A stretch of 64,000 bases of DNA from Morinoia aosen (lineage: Eukaryota; Arthropoda; Malacostraca; Amphipoda; Talitridae), in the NCBI GenBank assembly GCA_030386875.1, contig CM059566.1, positions 40,956,068 through 41,020,067 of the forward strand, given 5' to 3'. A program made the position numbers and the translations under genes. Positions 46,328 through 57,440 of this stretch are shown piece by piece. A model generated the notes under the pieces. That model saw only the letters and a list, made by a program, of their open reading frames with translations, made no database searches and was not told where the DNA came from. How positions within the stretch are numbered: position 1 is the stretch's first letter; every line of letters starts with the position of its first letter.

Positions 46328-46588
46328 TTGCTTGTTAAACTCAAAGACGTCAGTTCTACCTTTGAGGTCTCCGTAGAGATCGCCGAGACATCACAGCTGT
46401 GCGCTGCTACCGTGAAAACGGCCCTGATATTCTACAGCACACTGCACAGCAGAGCACAATATTGCGCCACTCAAGCTCTGCCTGTGTATGCATGCGTGCT
46501 AGACTTTTGTTTAATTGAAGTTAGAGTTATCTGTAACAATCTGAGTCGATGTAGATTTAAAAGAACTTACCTAGTTATTAAAGCATAA
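46328..46588 (+). CDS. candidate exon of unknown gene (weak)
   Basis: The plus frame reads LKDVSSTFEVSVEIAETSQ then LCAATVKTALIFYSTLHS and further to about 46520. In the first 55 codons third positions favour G or C (CTC, GAC, GTC, ACC, GAG, ATC, GCC, CTG, TTC, TAC), unlike the surrounding DNA, which is the only reason to suspect coding. No domain was recognised, no clear splice sites are paired, and the last 25 codons look like background. A conserved non-coding element would also fit. Confidence 0.18.
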   Translation: MLVKLKDVSSTFEVSVEIAETSQLCAATVKTALIFYSTLHSRAQYCATQALPVYACVLDFCLIEVRVICNNLSRCRFKRTYLVIKA

Positions 46589-46619
46589 AGGTAGGCTTTA
46601 AAGCTGAAATTTAGTGAAT

Positions 46620-48010
46620 AAATAGCGTGCCTAGTTCACTCTCCCAGCTGACAGATAATTTACCTAGTCATTAGATCGTTCACCTAGAGGCTACATTGTT
46701 CATCTAGGGGTTATATCCTTCACCTAGTGGTTATACCATTCATCTATTGGTTAGATCTGTTACCTAGTGGTTAGATCATTCACCTAGTCGTTATATCATT
46801 CAATCTATTGGTTAGATCTGTTACCTAGTGGTTAGATCATTCACCTAGTGGTTATATCGATCACCAAGTGGTTATATCATTCGATCTATTGGTTAGATCT
46901 TTTACCTAGTGGTTAGATCATTCACCTAGTGGTTATATCGTTCACCTAGTGGTTAGACCGTTCTCCTAGTGGTGAGACCGTTCTCCTAGTGGTTATATCG
47001 TTCTCCTAGTGGTTATATCGTTCTCCTAGTGGTTAGACCGTTCTCCTAGTGGTTAGACGGTTCTCCTAGTGGTTATATCGTTCTCCTAGCGGTTAGACCG
47101 TTTTCCTAGTGGTTAGAACATTCTCCTAGTAGTTAAACCGTTCTCCTAGTGGTTAAATCGTTCTCCTAGTGGTTATATCGTTCACCTAGTGGTTAGACCG
47201 TTCTCCTAGTGGTTATATCGTTCTCCTAGTGGTTAGACCGTTCTCCTAGTGGTTAGAACATTCTCCTAGTGATTATATCGTTCTCCTAGTGGTTATATCG
47301 TTCACCTAGTGGTTAGACCTTTCTCCTAGTGGTTATATCGTTCTCCTGGTGGTTAGACCGTTCTCCTAGTGGTTAGACCGTTCTCCTAGTGGTTATATCG
47401 TTCTCCTAGTGGTTATATCGTTCTCCTAGTGGTTAGACCGTTCTCCTAGTGGTTATATCGTTCTCCTAGTGGTTAGACCGTTCTCCTAGTGGTTAGACCG
47501 TTCTCCTAGTGGTTAGAACATTCTCCTAGTGGTTATATCGTTCTCCTAGTGGTTAGACCGTTCTCCTAGTGGTTAGACCGTTCTCCTAGTGGTTATATCG
47601 TTCTCCTAGTGGCTAGACCGTTCTCCTAGTGGTTAGACCGTTCTCCTAGTGGTTAGACCGTTCTCCTAGTGGTTAAATCGTTCTCTTAATGGCTATATCG
47701 ATCACCTAGTGGTTATATCATTCATCTCTTGGTTAGATCTTTTACCTAGTGGTTAGATCACTCACTCAGGGGTTAGATCGTTCTCCTGGTGGTTAGATGG
47801 TTTTCATACGGATTATATTATCCACGTCAGGGCTAGATGGCTTTAACAATTTAGTCCTTCACCTAGTGGTTAAATCGTTCTGGTAATGAGTACATCGTTC
47901 AGCTGGTGATTGCATCGCTCATCTAGGGGCTAACTAGTTGATTGAGTTGCCATATCATTCACATAGTGCTTGAACCGGTTACCTAGTCATTCAATCGCTC
48001 AACTTTAGTT
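46620..48010. repeat. 20-bp minisatellite with decayed flanks
   Basis: The core 46900-47700 has near-identical units of TCGTTCTCCTAGTGGTTATA, alternating TATATCG and TAGACCG versions. Toward both ends units become diverged (CACCTAGTGG, CTATTGGTTAG). By 47860-48010 only traces are left, the edge-decay pattern expected for unequal exchange acting on the centre. Confidence 0.96.
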
Positions 48011-48390
48011 CAAATCGTATCTAGTGGAAAGATCCTCAAGATCAGAAGGATCCTCAAGGTCAATGATCCTCAGGATCAGAAAGTAAAAATACTTGATGAG
48101 CGTATCTTTCTCGAATACTATTAGTACTTTGATTTTCATTTGGTTTGTATCTAAATCTAGGACATAACTTTACACGTAATGATAGGTTTTTTGCGCCCCG
48201 TAGTACTACAAAGCACCTGTTTACACACTCTTGAGAGCTTTCTGTTTCCCGCCTGCAATTGCCACCGACCCCTTACTGACGTATATAGCCTGTGTAAAGG
48301 CTCGATACCAACTGTATGTACTAGCCCAGTCTCATTTGATGATTTCTTGGTTGTAGAATATTGTACGGATGAAGAACATGTGTAGAGACC
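48011..48390. other. unique sequence
   Basis: GATCCTCAAGATCAGAAG and similar words repeat at 48030-48080. A 68-codon plus frame at 48179-48385 has no domain. Confidence 0.35.
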
Positions 48391-48940
48391 CTGACTACCC
48401 TCTTAGAGGCTGAAATACTCTGTAAAGCTCCTGACTATTACTGAGGGTTCTGAATACTCATTAAGAGTCCTAAATACTCTCAAAGAGTTTTGAGTACTCT
48501 CTAAGGGTTTTAGTACTCTGTAAGGGTCCTGAATACTCTCGAAGGGTTTTGAGCACTTTCTAAGGGTCTTGAATGCTCTTTAAAAGTCCTGAATAATTGC
48601 CAATGTTCCTGAATATATTTTATGGGTCCTGTGTGCTCTCTAAGGACCCTGTGTGCTCTCTAAGGGTCTTGTGTGCTCTCTAAGGATCTTGTGTGCTCTT
48701 TAAGAGCCCTGTGTGCTCTCTAAGTGCCCTGTGTGCTCTCTAAGGGTCCTATGTGCTCTCTAAGGGCCCTGTGTACTCTCTAAGGGCCCTGTGTACTCTC
48801 TAAGGGCCCTATGTGCTCTCTAAGGGCCCTGTGTACTCTCTAAGGTTCTTGTGTGCTCTCTAAGAGCTTCTGAATACCCTTTTAAAGCTTTGGAGAGTCT
48901 TTAAGGGTCATGAATTCTCCGAAACTGTCTTGAATGCTCC
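48391..48940. repeat. 20-bp minisatellite, about 27 copies
   Basis: Core unit CTAAGGGCCCTGTGTGCTCT at 48640-48860, with diverged copies (GGGTCCTGAATACTCT) on both sides. Confidence 0.95.
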
Positions 48941-49075
48941 CTTAGTTTTGAAGACTTATTTTGTTCTTAACACTGTTTAAAAGTTTTGAATGTTCTTTAA
49001 GATATTGTTAGGCAATGCTAAATTACTGCATCATTATTAAACAGCTATTAATGTACATCCTCTACCTTACGTTCA

Positions 49076-49931
49076 CTTCACACAGCCAGTACCCAACATT
49101 TACGACACACATTCACCCAGCACAGCCAGTACCCTACATTCACGACACACATTCACCCCATACATCCAGTACCCTACATTCACGATACACATTCACCCCA
49201 TACATCCAGTACCCTACATTCACGACACGCATTCACCCCATACATCCAGTACTCTACATTCACGACACACATTCACCCCATACATCCAGTACCCTACATT
49301 CACGACACGCATTCACCCCAGACATCCAGTACCCTACATTCACGACACACATTCACCCCATACAGCCAGTACCCTACATTCACGACACACGTTCACCCCA
49401 TACATCCAGTACCCTACATTCACGACACATTCACCCCATACATCCAGTACCCTACATTCACGACACACATTCACCCCTTACATCCAGTACCCTACATTCA
49501 CGACACACGTTCACCCCATACATCCAGTACCCTACATTCACGACACATTCACTCCATACATCCCGTACCCTACATTCACGACACACATTCACCCCATTCA
49601 TCCAGTACCCTACATTCACGACACACGTTCACCCCATACATCCAGTACCCTACATTCACGAAACACATTCACCCCATACATCCAGTACCCTACATTCACG
49701 ACACACGTTCACCCCATCCATCCAGTACCTTACATTCACGACACACATTCACCCCATACATCCAGTACCCTACATTCACGACACACATTCACCCCATACA
49801 TCCAGTACCCTACATTCACGACACACATTCACCCCATACATCCAGTACCCTATATTCACGACACACATTCACTCCATACATCCAGTACCCTACATTCACG
49901 ACACACATTCACCCCATACATCCAGTACCGG
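49076..49931. repeat. 40-bp minisatellite, about 21 copies
   Basis: The unit contains CCAGTACCCTACATTCACGA and CACACATTCACCCCATACAT. Two units have a 2-bp deletion. The plus frame 49015-49950 is open because no frame of the unit contains a stop. The resulting 311-residue string is a repeat artefact. Confidence 0.97.
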
Positions 49932-50944
49932 AGCAGGCAACGAGTTATAATGGACGGCGGTTGCTGGAGTTTCAGAAGAGCCTGACTTGAAGATTGACGA
50001 TTTCTGCAGCAATTTAAGTCGTCGTTCAAACAACTTAAGTCGACGTTGCCGTACTGCTGACAGAGTAAGAGCTTCTGAGTCGACTTGGGCATTATGGATT
50101 TACGCTGCTATTTGGATTTGGGTATTTCAAATGAAATGTATTCGTGTAGGGCTGCTAAGTCGACTTTGAAAAATTACGTTGTGTCGACTTGAGCGATGAT
50201 GTGGATTGCTTTATAACCTTACCCCTGACTTGAATATTTCCGGACCTATCTTTGCATTAATGAATGACCGTAAGTTTTTTGGATTAATTAATTTAGAAAA
50301 TCGGGGTAGCAAAATATGTTGATACATCGATGAAAATTTTGGATGCTCATTTTTTATTATGCTGCTGAATAAACTAAACAAGTTTAGTTCAAAAAATACT
50401 GTTCAGGTGATAATGTCCATTTCTGGGTTAGGATTTCCCGAAAAAAAATTATATACTGTAGTTGTTATGTCAAATTGTACACGTGTATGGGATCACATTT
50501 CTTTAACAAGTTGAATACGTTAGTCTAAAATTTCAAGTTGAGAGAGTTAATAATAATAAGTAAAATAGATCAAAAGTCATAGAAAAATATTTTCCTAAAA
50601 TTTTATTGGTCATCCGCCCTCAAAAATTCCCAAAATTTTGAATTGTAATTTAGTTGACCTCACGCAAAAATTCACGAAATTATGAAAAGTTATTTTGAAT
50701 TTCTCTGTGCGGTGTTTCTAGGTGATGACATCTATTGGAGTTTTAGGATAGTTAAATTTTCCAGTACTATCTCTGATAATACCATAATAGCTTCAAATGA
50801 TATTCGTGTATGCATAAATTCGTTACAGATCGTTAATCATGACAAGGGCCTGATAAACTTCATGATCGACTACCTCAACTCGCCCATCTTAATTAATGCA
50901 ACCTTTAATGTAAATTTTAAATGTAAATATTACAACTGAAAATG
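49932..50944. other. AT-rich unique sequence with GTCGAC cluster
   Basis: Between 50020 and 50190 AGTCGACTT or AAGTCGACG occurs about five times at irregular spacing, with the palindrome GTCGAC. The rest is AT-rich with no gene recognised. Confidence 0.4.
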
Positions 50945-51440
50945 TAGATGTCGCGCGCATTATATTTCCACGTCGTTCAGCACCATGTCATCATCATCGC
51001 TATAATACTTTGCTCATCATTTAGCACCATGTCATCATCATCATCATCATCATCGTCATTATATTTTCCAAATCGTTCAGGCCATATCATGACCATTGTC
51101 ATTATATTTTCCTCACCTTTCAGCACCATATTATCAACATCGTCACTATATTTTTCGCATCGTTTAGCACCGAAAAAAACACACGAGTCTAAAAAAATTG
51201 TTGCTTTATTTTATACCTGCTGTATGGTAAAAATTTCATAAGAATCCGTCGAAAAATGACGGACTTTTTATCAACCGACCTTTAGCACCACCTGGGTCTC
51301 ATTGACATCATGATCACTACCTCAACTCGTCCATGTTAACATCTTCATTTTAACTTCTGATGTAAGTGGAGTGCGCATTTTATTTTCCACATCGCTTAGC
51401 CCCATGTCATCATTATCGTCAACATCGTGATTGACCATTT
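50945..51440. repeat. degenerate CACCATGTCATCATC repeat
   Basis: Several diverged copies of a unit of about 55 bp with ATTATATTTTCC, RTCGTTCAGCACCATGTCAT and CATCATCGTC, resuming at 51360-51440 after a gap. The CATGATCACTACCTCAACTC segment near 51310 has a related copy at about 50860. Confidence 0.75.
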
Positions 51441-51506
51441 CAGTTTGCGAATTTTTCAGTTTCAGAAGCGACGCGACGTAAGTTAATGGCTGATGTTGCC
51501 AGCAGT

Positions 51507-52017
51507 TTAACACTTTGACCACAACGTGCGCCACCGGTGGCCACGGAGGGGATTTCCAAAATGTTGGTGACCGACCAGTAGACACAAACTTAGTTTTCAT
51601 AAATACTTAATTAAAACTAAATAAAGGCATGATACAGTCAATGTTTGCCATTTTCAAAAATTCTTGCTAAAATTAACTTTAAATTTTAGTTGAATATTGA
51701 ACTTTAGTATCACAAACTGCAGTTTAAGAGTTAATTAAAACCAGTTAATGTTTGCCATTTCAAAATTCCTTACCAAAATTGCTTTCAAATTTTAGTTGAA
51801 TATTGAACTTCAGTTTCACAAATTGCAGTTTAAGAGTTAATTAAAACCAGTTAATGTTTGCCATTTTCAAAATTCCTTACCAAAATTGCTTTCAAATTTT
51901 AGTTTAATATCGAACTTCAGTTTAACAAATTTCGGAAACTGATTGCCAAAATTGCCTTCAAATTTGAGAGTAATATTAAACTTCATTCAGTATAACAAAC
52001 TACGCTACAAGTGTTAA
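51507..52017. mobile_element. piggyBac-like MITE with internal tandem expansion
   Basis: The 511-bp element begins TTAACACTTTGACC and ends CTACAAGTGTTAA. The ends are short inverted repeats and both carry TTAA, the piggyBac target and duplication sequence. The first 130 bases align with the shorter copy at 54225-54457. Inside, a 106-107 bp segment with ATGTTTGCCATTT, AATTTTAGTTGAATAT and AACTTCAGTTTCACAAA is repeated about 3.5 times (starts at 51641, 51748, 51854). No transposase is encoded. Confidence 0.8.
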
Positions 52018-52210
52018 GCGCCGATGCTTTGGACGTACACCCGCAGTTCGGGGAGGGAAGGGCGGGCTACCGCCCAACAAATGGCGTGTCAGCAACAGGC
52101 GCAGCAATTAGCGACTTCAACGGAACCGATACCACAAAGGCTCTCAAAAACCGAAACACTGGACCAACTTTTGCGACCGCAATTTGTTCCCCTCAGATAT
52201 ATCGGCTAAA
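52018..52210. other. GC-richer unique segment
   Basis: CACCCGCAGTTCGGGGAGGG and neighbouring balanced sequence. Overlapping plus frames lack recognisable domains. It directly abuts the piggyBac-like element. Confidence 0.3.
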
Positions 52211-52779
52211 AAATGTTCTCCTAATTACTGAAATGTTCTGCATTGTTTTCCAAAAAAAAATATTCACGAACTCTCAGAATAGCAGATACATGATCTATTG
52301 TTAAAGATCTGTCTCTAAGATACATGAAAGATATTCATTATGAACGCGAGAACATAAGTAATTTTTATGATTTCTTTCGTTCACGCCTTAAAGTTAAACA
52401 TGATTGAAATGAATCTTGACATATTTTTAAAGACGTAACCATCATTAACGCATGCCTAATATTTTCCGCAATTAAAAATGTTACCATCCCCCTTTCATGC
52501 ATAATATTAAACGCAATTGAAAACGTTATCATGCCACACTAATGCCAAATATTTATCTCAAATAAAAAGGTTATCATCCCACATTTATGTCTAATATTTA
52601 TCGTAATAAGTCAAGATCGCTAAGGTTTAAAGGCAATAATTTTATCAGCGCACGATATAATGTAAGCATCGCTGCATTGCCTCTTGGAATGAATCCATGT
52701 TTTCCACCAAGAAATTCAATCAGAACTTTCATCACGTTTGTCTTTTCTCCATGACTGTAAAATCAAACATTTCCCTAGG
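52211..52779. other. AT-rich sequence with degenerate repeat
   Basis: 52440-52610 holds three diverged copies of a segment with GTTATCATCCCACATTTATG and CTAATATTTATCG. No gene was recognised. Confidence 0.5.
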
Positions 52780-52990
52780 GGAATTCCGCGTTTGTTTTTC
52801 TGAATTTCCCACGAGAGAGGCAGCAGAGTTTATTGCTCGGGTGCAGCAGCTTCTGAAAGATAATTAAAAAGTGATGTGCATGCAAAAACCTGCGTCGGAT
52901 GCCATGGTTGCATGATTTAGGGAGTGAAATGTACGAGGACATAAATAAGGGTTAATTTTCGTCAAACGACGCCCTGGAAATCAACAAGGG
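52780..52990. promoter_or_regulatory. single-copy island with regulatory look
   Basis: Contains CAGCAGAGTTTATTGCTCGG, AAGATAATTAAAAAGTG and TGATGTGCATGCAAAAACC (octamer-like). No coding frame. The regulatory role is inferred from composition only. Confidence 0.22.
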
Positions 52991-53835
52991 TTGTTCATTA
53001 TAAAACTTGATAAATTTATCGCTTCTATAAATATTAACAGGACAAAAGCTCCTCTCACGCAGGCGCATTGATGCAAAATTTGAAAAAAGCGCCTAGAAGC
53101 GAAAGAAATTACAAGTTTATCTTTACTTAAACTTTCTCTAACTGATGATATGTTATTGAAAATAGATGATTCAAAACCCGATCAAACGCAGTTCATTTCA
53201 TCGAAAAACATCCTATCTCCACTATTGTGTGAACAGAAATAAGTTCAAAATTAAAATGAAGATGATAAATTACCTTCAACGAGGCAATTAATTTTAGCAG
53301 CTCATAGTTAATTTATTCAATTATCACTACAATATTGAGTGTGACGTTTTGAGATAACGTAGATGACCTGAAAAATAAGTTTGGAGATCGGTTCGTTGCC
53401 CACGCCGAGGTCGGTCTGCTGCCCATGCCAGAGTTGGTGTAAATCTGGGACAATTTCCAGACGGTGTTCGACCATTGTTCCAGTGTCCAGACTCCGAGTT
53501 AATCCTTTCGTAGCGACTGGGACACACGTGTATTTGACACATATATATATATATTTAAACTGGGACATATATGTCAAAGTAATTTCATTCATTTACAACA
53601 TTAATTTACACGTGGGTCAAATATGGTCCTTGATGACAAATGGGATGCATCCGTCCCAATTTTGAAGGTAACAAAATTGGAAAAAAACTCAGTCAACCTT
53701 TTAATACCATCTAACAGAATCGCATACAACTCTAAAACATGCTAAAAAGTACGTTGTTTACGCAGGAAAAAACTCCGTTACCAAAGGGTTGAGGAAGTGA
53801 AGAGTTGACTCGTCCATTAGCTGCACCTTACACAC
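52991..53835. other. unique sequence
   Basis: Overlapping frames on both strands at 53317-53665 lack known domains. A short (TA)n at 53541-53552 and imperfect repeats around TGGGACACA/TGGGACATA occur. No gene was identified. Confidence 0.35.
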
Positions 53836-54065
53836 CGGGTGTTGTGTAATTCGATGTACAAATTTTAACCATGAACAAAAAAAAATAAAAATAAACGATT
53901 TTCAGGACTGACAAAAATCTGAAGACTCCTGTTTCGAGAAATTATTCCAGGTCATCATTTCTCGGAAACGAAAAAGTTTGAGGATTTTGTCACTCATGAA
54001 AATCGTTTTATTTAGCGTTTTTCTGTACATGGATAAAATATGTGCATCGAATAACGGAACGCCCT
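53836..54065. mobile_element. foldback MITE, probably Tc1/mariner-like
   Basis: Arms of about 100 bp are inverted and imperfect. The left arm has GGGTGTTGTGTAATTCGATG, AACCATG and AAACGATTTTCAGGACTGAC. The right arm mirrors these as GTCACTCATGAAAATCGTTT, CATGGATAAAATATG and CATCGAATAACGGAACGCCC. TA dinucleotides lie at or near both ends, compatible with a TA target. The arms differ at about one base in six. There is no ORF. Confidence 0.7.
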
Positions 54066-54224
54066 ATATATTTGTATGTACTCAGCCCACACCTCTGACC
54101 TAATGTAACGCTCTACCTATTTCTTTCAATAAATCTTCTTGACCGTGTGTGATTCAAGCTCCTCTCCTCTACGCTCCCTAAACACTAGTTCGAGGTGTGG
54201 GAATGTCCTTCAACCAAGTAGACT
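54066..54224. other. unique sequence
   Basis: No feature recognised. Confidence 0.35.
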
Positions 54225-54457
54225 TTAACACTTTGACTGCCTCGTGAGCCACATTTGGTCACAATGGGGGAGTTTTCATTATGCTGCTGACCAACCAATA
54301 GCCGCAAACTCAATTTTAAAAATGCTTAATTAAAACTGAATGATGACAGGATCCAGTTAGTGTTTGATAATTTTGCAACATTGCTCACTGCAACAGACTT
54401 TAAATTTTAATAGAACATTGCACTTCAGTTTTACTTGCTGCAGTCAACAAGTGTTAG
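54225..54457. mobile_element. piggyBac-like MITE, short form
   Basis: This 233-bp copy begins TTAACACTTTGACTGCC and ends CAACAAGTGTTAG; the last base breaks the TTAA. Shared blocks with 51507-52017 include CTTAATTAAAACTRAAT and TTTAAATTTTA. It contains a single copy of the segment that is tandemly repeated in the longer element. Confidence 0.78.
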
Positions 54458-55509
54458 AGAAATGCCAACTGAAGCTGTTTCTTCTCTAAACATCTCAGCC
54501 ACTCTGCTCGTCTCTCCGTTCTGGAATGCATTGAGGCTCTTCGGAGGTAAAATAAGCATTTCAATGGTGGCAGTGATAAGTCGATCCCGAGAGCTGTGCA
54601 GTAATGCATATGCTTCTCTCTCAAAACTTCACAACTTATGAATAGAGCCTAGTGACATAACTTGAACCTTGTAGCTTACAACTTAGAACTAGAACCTCAC
54701 AATTTTAACTTACGTAGTGAGCATAACCTTATAATTATCTCTCTTGAGGAAATAGATCTGACGCTTGAGTATAGTGTAAATTTTTCTGCCGACCGACTAG
54801 GTTGAACCGCCGATTTCTTTAGGAATGAACAAGAATTCACAGGTTACTGAACCCTCTCTTTTGCCTCTTCTATCAATGGTACCTCTCCTGTCGCTGGTAC
54901 GTCTCCTGTTACACTTTCTTGCCTCTCCTGTCATTGGTCGCTCTTTTGTGGCAGTCCTGTCCTGGAATTCTCTTACCTTTGTTTGGATCCAGGGGTGATG
55001 AAAACATTAAGAAATTAATTAATGACTTCGAATCTAAGCCATATTGATTGGCCTAATCGTCTGGTCCGTATCCTCTAATTTACTACCGATTCAATTGTTA
55101 GATGCGCCTGGCAAACTGAAAGTTTCTCTAGGCATCTTTGAGCATAATTATAAGACTGGTGATGAATAATTGACGTAGATCTTTGTTTTTAAAACAGTGC
55201 CTGAATTTTGTACCATTTGTGAATTATCGGGGTTCAACTTTTCGATTCGTAATACCCTGAGTCGTTTTCACATGGCTGCCTTGACAGAGGACACAATAAT
55301 TTTCCATAAACTGTTCATGTTTTTCTCAACGATTATATAACATGAAAGGTTTAATTTATATTATTTATATTTACCTCGTATTTGGTCGACGGTGAATTCA
55401 AGAATATAGATTTTAATAATTTTGTATTTCAATTTTAATTTATAATTTTTTAGCCGTAAAGCGAGTAATTAAATTCTACATTCACATCTGATTTTGAAGA
55501 CGAGAATAA
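54458..55509. other. AT-rich unique sequence
   Basis: 54640-54740 has short CTTGTAGCTTACAACTTAG-like repeats. 54870-54960 repeats CCTCTCCTGTCRYTGGT three or four times. No gene was recognised. Confidence 0.4.
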
Positions 55510-55515
55510 ATCTGA

Positions 55516-55628
55516 AAACTTTCATGTCAGTCTCTCTTACTAACTTTCATGTCAGTCTCTCTTACTAACTTTCATGTCAGTCTCTCTTACTAACTTTCAT
55601 GTCAGTCTCTCTTACTAACTCTCATTGC
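55516..55628. repeat. 25-bp tandem repeat, 4.5 copies
   Basis: Nearly identical copies of a unit starting AACTTTCATGTCAGTCTCTC. Their identity suggests recent expansion. Confidence 0.96.
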
Positions 55629-55807
55629 ACCTCAAATGCTACTACTACGACGGTACAGCAACAAACTTCACTCTTTTTTTCAAAATAGTCATAGTCCACG
55701 AGTGATAAATCTGAAGAACTTGAAGCTTTACTTTTGTGACGAAGAATTCGCAACGAATTTACTGGAAAATCCACCACCACGAACAAAATACAAGTCCGGT
55801 GCAACCG
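55629..55807. other. unique sequence
   Basis: No feature recognised. Overlapping frames on both strands are short. Confidence 0.3.
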
Positions 55808-55900
55808 TCACTCTCCATCACGCTGCTTCTCAGCACAAACTCTCCATCACGCTGCTTCTCAGCACAAACTCTTCATCACGCTGCTTCTCAGCACAAACGA
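55808..55900. repeat. 27-bp tandem repeat, 3 copies
   Basis: Unit CTCCATCACGCTGCTTCTCA plus GCACAAA, essentially identical in all copies. Confidence 0.95.
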
Positions 55901-56164
55901 AAAACATTGAATCAGAAACGCATTGCTGCCACCAGCGTTGTGATTAGATTGTAGTGTTCTCCCCCAGGCTGCAACACGCTTCGGGCAGACTTTGAGCTAT
56001 CTTTTTCGTGATAGGATAGCCCGAAGCGAGTGCCTGAGGTACAACCGTATTCGGCAGGATATGGACAACACGGGGGTAACACGGTAATTATATTGGGGAC
56101 TGTTAGGTACACGGAACACGGACTATTACACAGGGCCCTCGGTGACTACTATGAGCACTGTTCG

Positions 56165-56720
56165 TTACTCGTAAATTACGTAATGATTGGAACACAGCAC
56201 TAATACGTGATGGTTGAAATACAATACTATTCGAGACGTACGTAATGATTGCAACACAATCCTATGTGAGAATAGTACAAATATGTGGTGATTGAAGTAC
56301 GATCCTATTCGAGAATGACATAAATTGAAACACAATCCTATGCGAGAATAGCACAAATACGTGATGATTGAAGCACAATCCTATTCGGGAATGACGTAAT
56401 GATTGAAACACAATCCTATGCGAGAATAGCACGAATACGTGATGATTGAAGCACAATCCTATTCGGGAATGACGTAATGATTGAAACACAATCCTATGCG
56501 AGAATAGCACAAATACGTGATGATTGAAGCACAATCCTATTCGGGAATGACGTAATGATTGAAACACAATCCTATGCGAGAATAGCACAAATACGTGATG
56601 ATTGAAGCACAATCCTATTCGGGAATGACGTAATGATTGAAACACAATCCTATGCGAGAATAGCACAAATACGTGATGATTGAAGCACAATCCTATTCGA
56701 GAATTACGTAATGAATGAAA
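56165..56720. repeat. 39-bp repeat organised as a 78-bp dimer
   Basis: The half-units TGATTGAAACACAATCCTAT and TGATTGAAGCACAATCCTAT alternate, each followed by a distinct spacer (GCGAGAATAGCACAAATACG or TCGGGAATGACGTAA). About five homogeneous 78-bp dimers lie at 56310-56700, with older monomers at the left. The long minus frame is an artefact. Confidence 0.96.
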
Positions 56721-56729
56721 CAAGCACCA

Positions 56730-57000
56730 ATAGCTGGTAACGTCCGCGAGGACGCTACTTACGAACGCAGCGGTGAGACGTGTTGATTGGTGCTACGTCG
56801 TGCGACTGTTACGAACAGGTCGGCTGGTGCTAGCGGGGCGCCGAGACGAGGCTAGTCAGCTGGCTCGGGCCCAGCCGCCACGCGGTTCACCGTGGTAGCT
56901 GGTAAGTAGCTGCGGCGAGGCTAGCCGGCCGGAGCGGGCGAGAGATGTCGTAGAGCGGCTTGGCCGACGACGCCGGCGCGGGGCGTTGCAACGTGGCTTT
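56730..57000 (+). promoter_or_regulatory. CpG-dense island, possible promoter or first exon
   Basis: By far the most CpG-rich segment of the window, with GCGGGGCGCCGAGACGAGG, GGCCCAGCCGCCACGCGG and ACGACGCCGGCGCGGGGCG. A perfect splice-donor match TAGCTGGTAAGTAGC is at 56896-56910, and a related TAGCTGGTAACG at 56731. No TATA box or start codon can be assigned. It might drive a gene outside the window or a non-coding RNA, or be an old GC-rich repeat; the composition is seen, the function inferred. Confidence 0.35.
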
Positions 57001-57440
57001 TTTTTAAGGCTTTGCAACACCTTGAAGCGTCAAGACGCTACTAGGTTTAAGACCTTGCAACACCTTGGGGCGTCGATAGGCAGGGCCGGTCTCCGGAGCT
57101 TGGTGCAGGTACGCGAGAGACAAAGTCGATCTCGGAAGCTAGATGCAGGAACACGAGGCTGGTGCTGGAGATGTGACTTGAACGAGGACGAGGACTTGAG
57201 TGAGTGCGAGGTGGTGGTGGCGAGGTGGTGGTGGTGGTGGCGATACCGAAGAGATGAAGAGAGAGAAATTAAGAGTTTGGCAAAGAGTGTGCCGAAGGTA
57301 GAGAGAAGCGAAAATGAAAGGGATAGTAGGAGAAATTAAAGGCACAGCTCCTGTGCATGACTAGCTGTTTATGTGTATTTTATTGGTCTATGTAGTTGCT
57401 TATGTTGTTGAATAAATCAACTACCTGTCAAGGCTTTTTA
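57001..57440 (+). other. GC-rich downstream segment with GGT repeats
   Basis: GCTTTGCAACACCTTGAAGC and AGACCTTGCAACACCTTGGG form a duplication of about 55 bp at 57005-57080. 57210-57240 holds a GGTGGTGGTGG run. A plus frame from 56986 to 57339 spans it without recognisable domain. AATAAA occurs at 57412. It could be the body of a short transcript beginning in the CpG island, though no evidence fixes that. Confidence 0.3.

Noticed and set aside
49015-49950. 311-residue open frame
   Set aside because: It is the translation of a 40-bp minisatellite without stops. Unit length is not a multiple of three, deletions occur, and there is no domain.
56262-56723. 153-codon minus-strand ORF
   Set aside because: Made of the 78-bp dimer repeat. 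It is open only because the unit is divisible by three and lacks stops.
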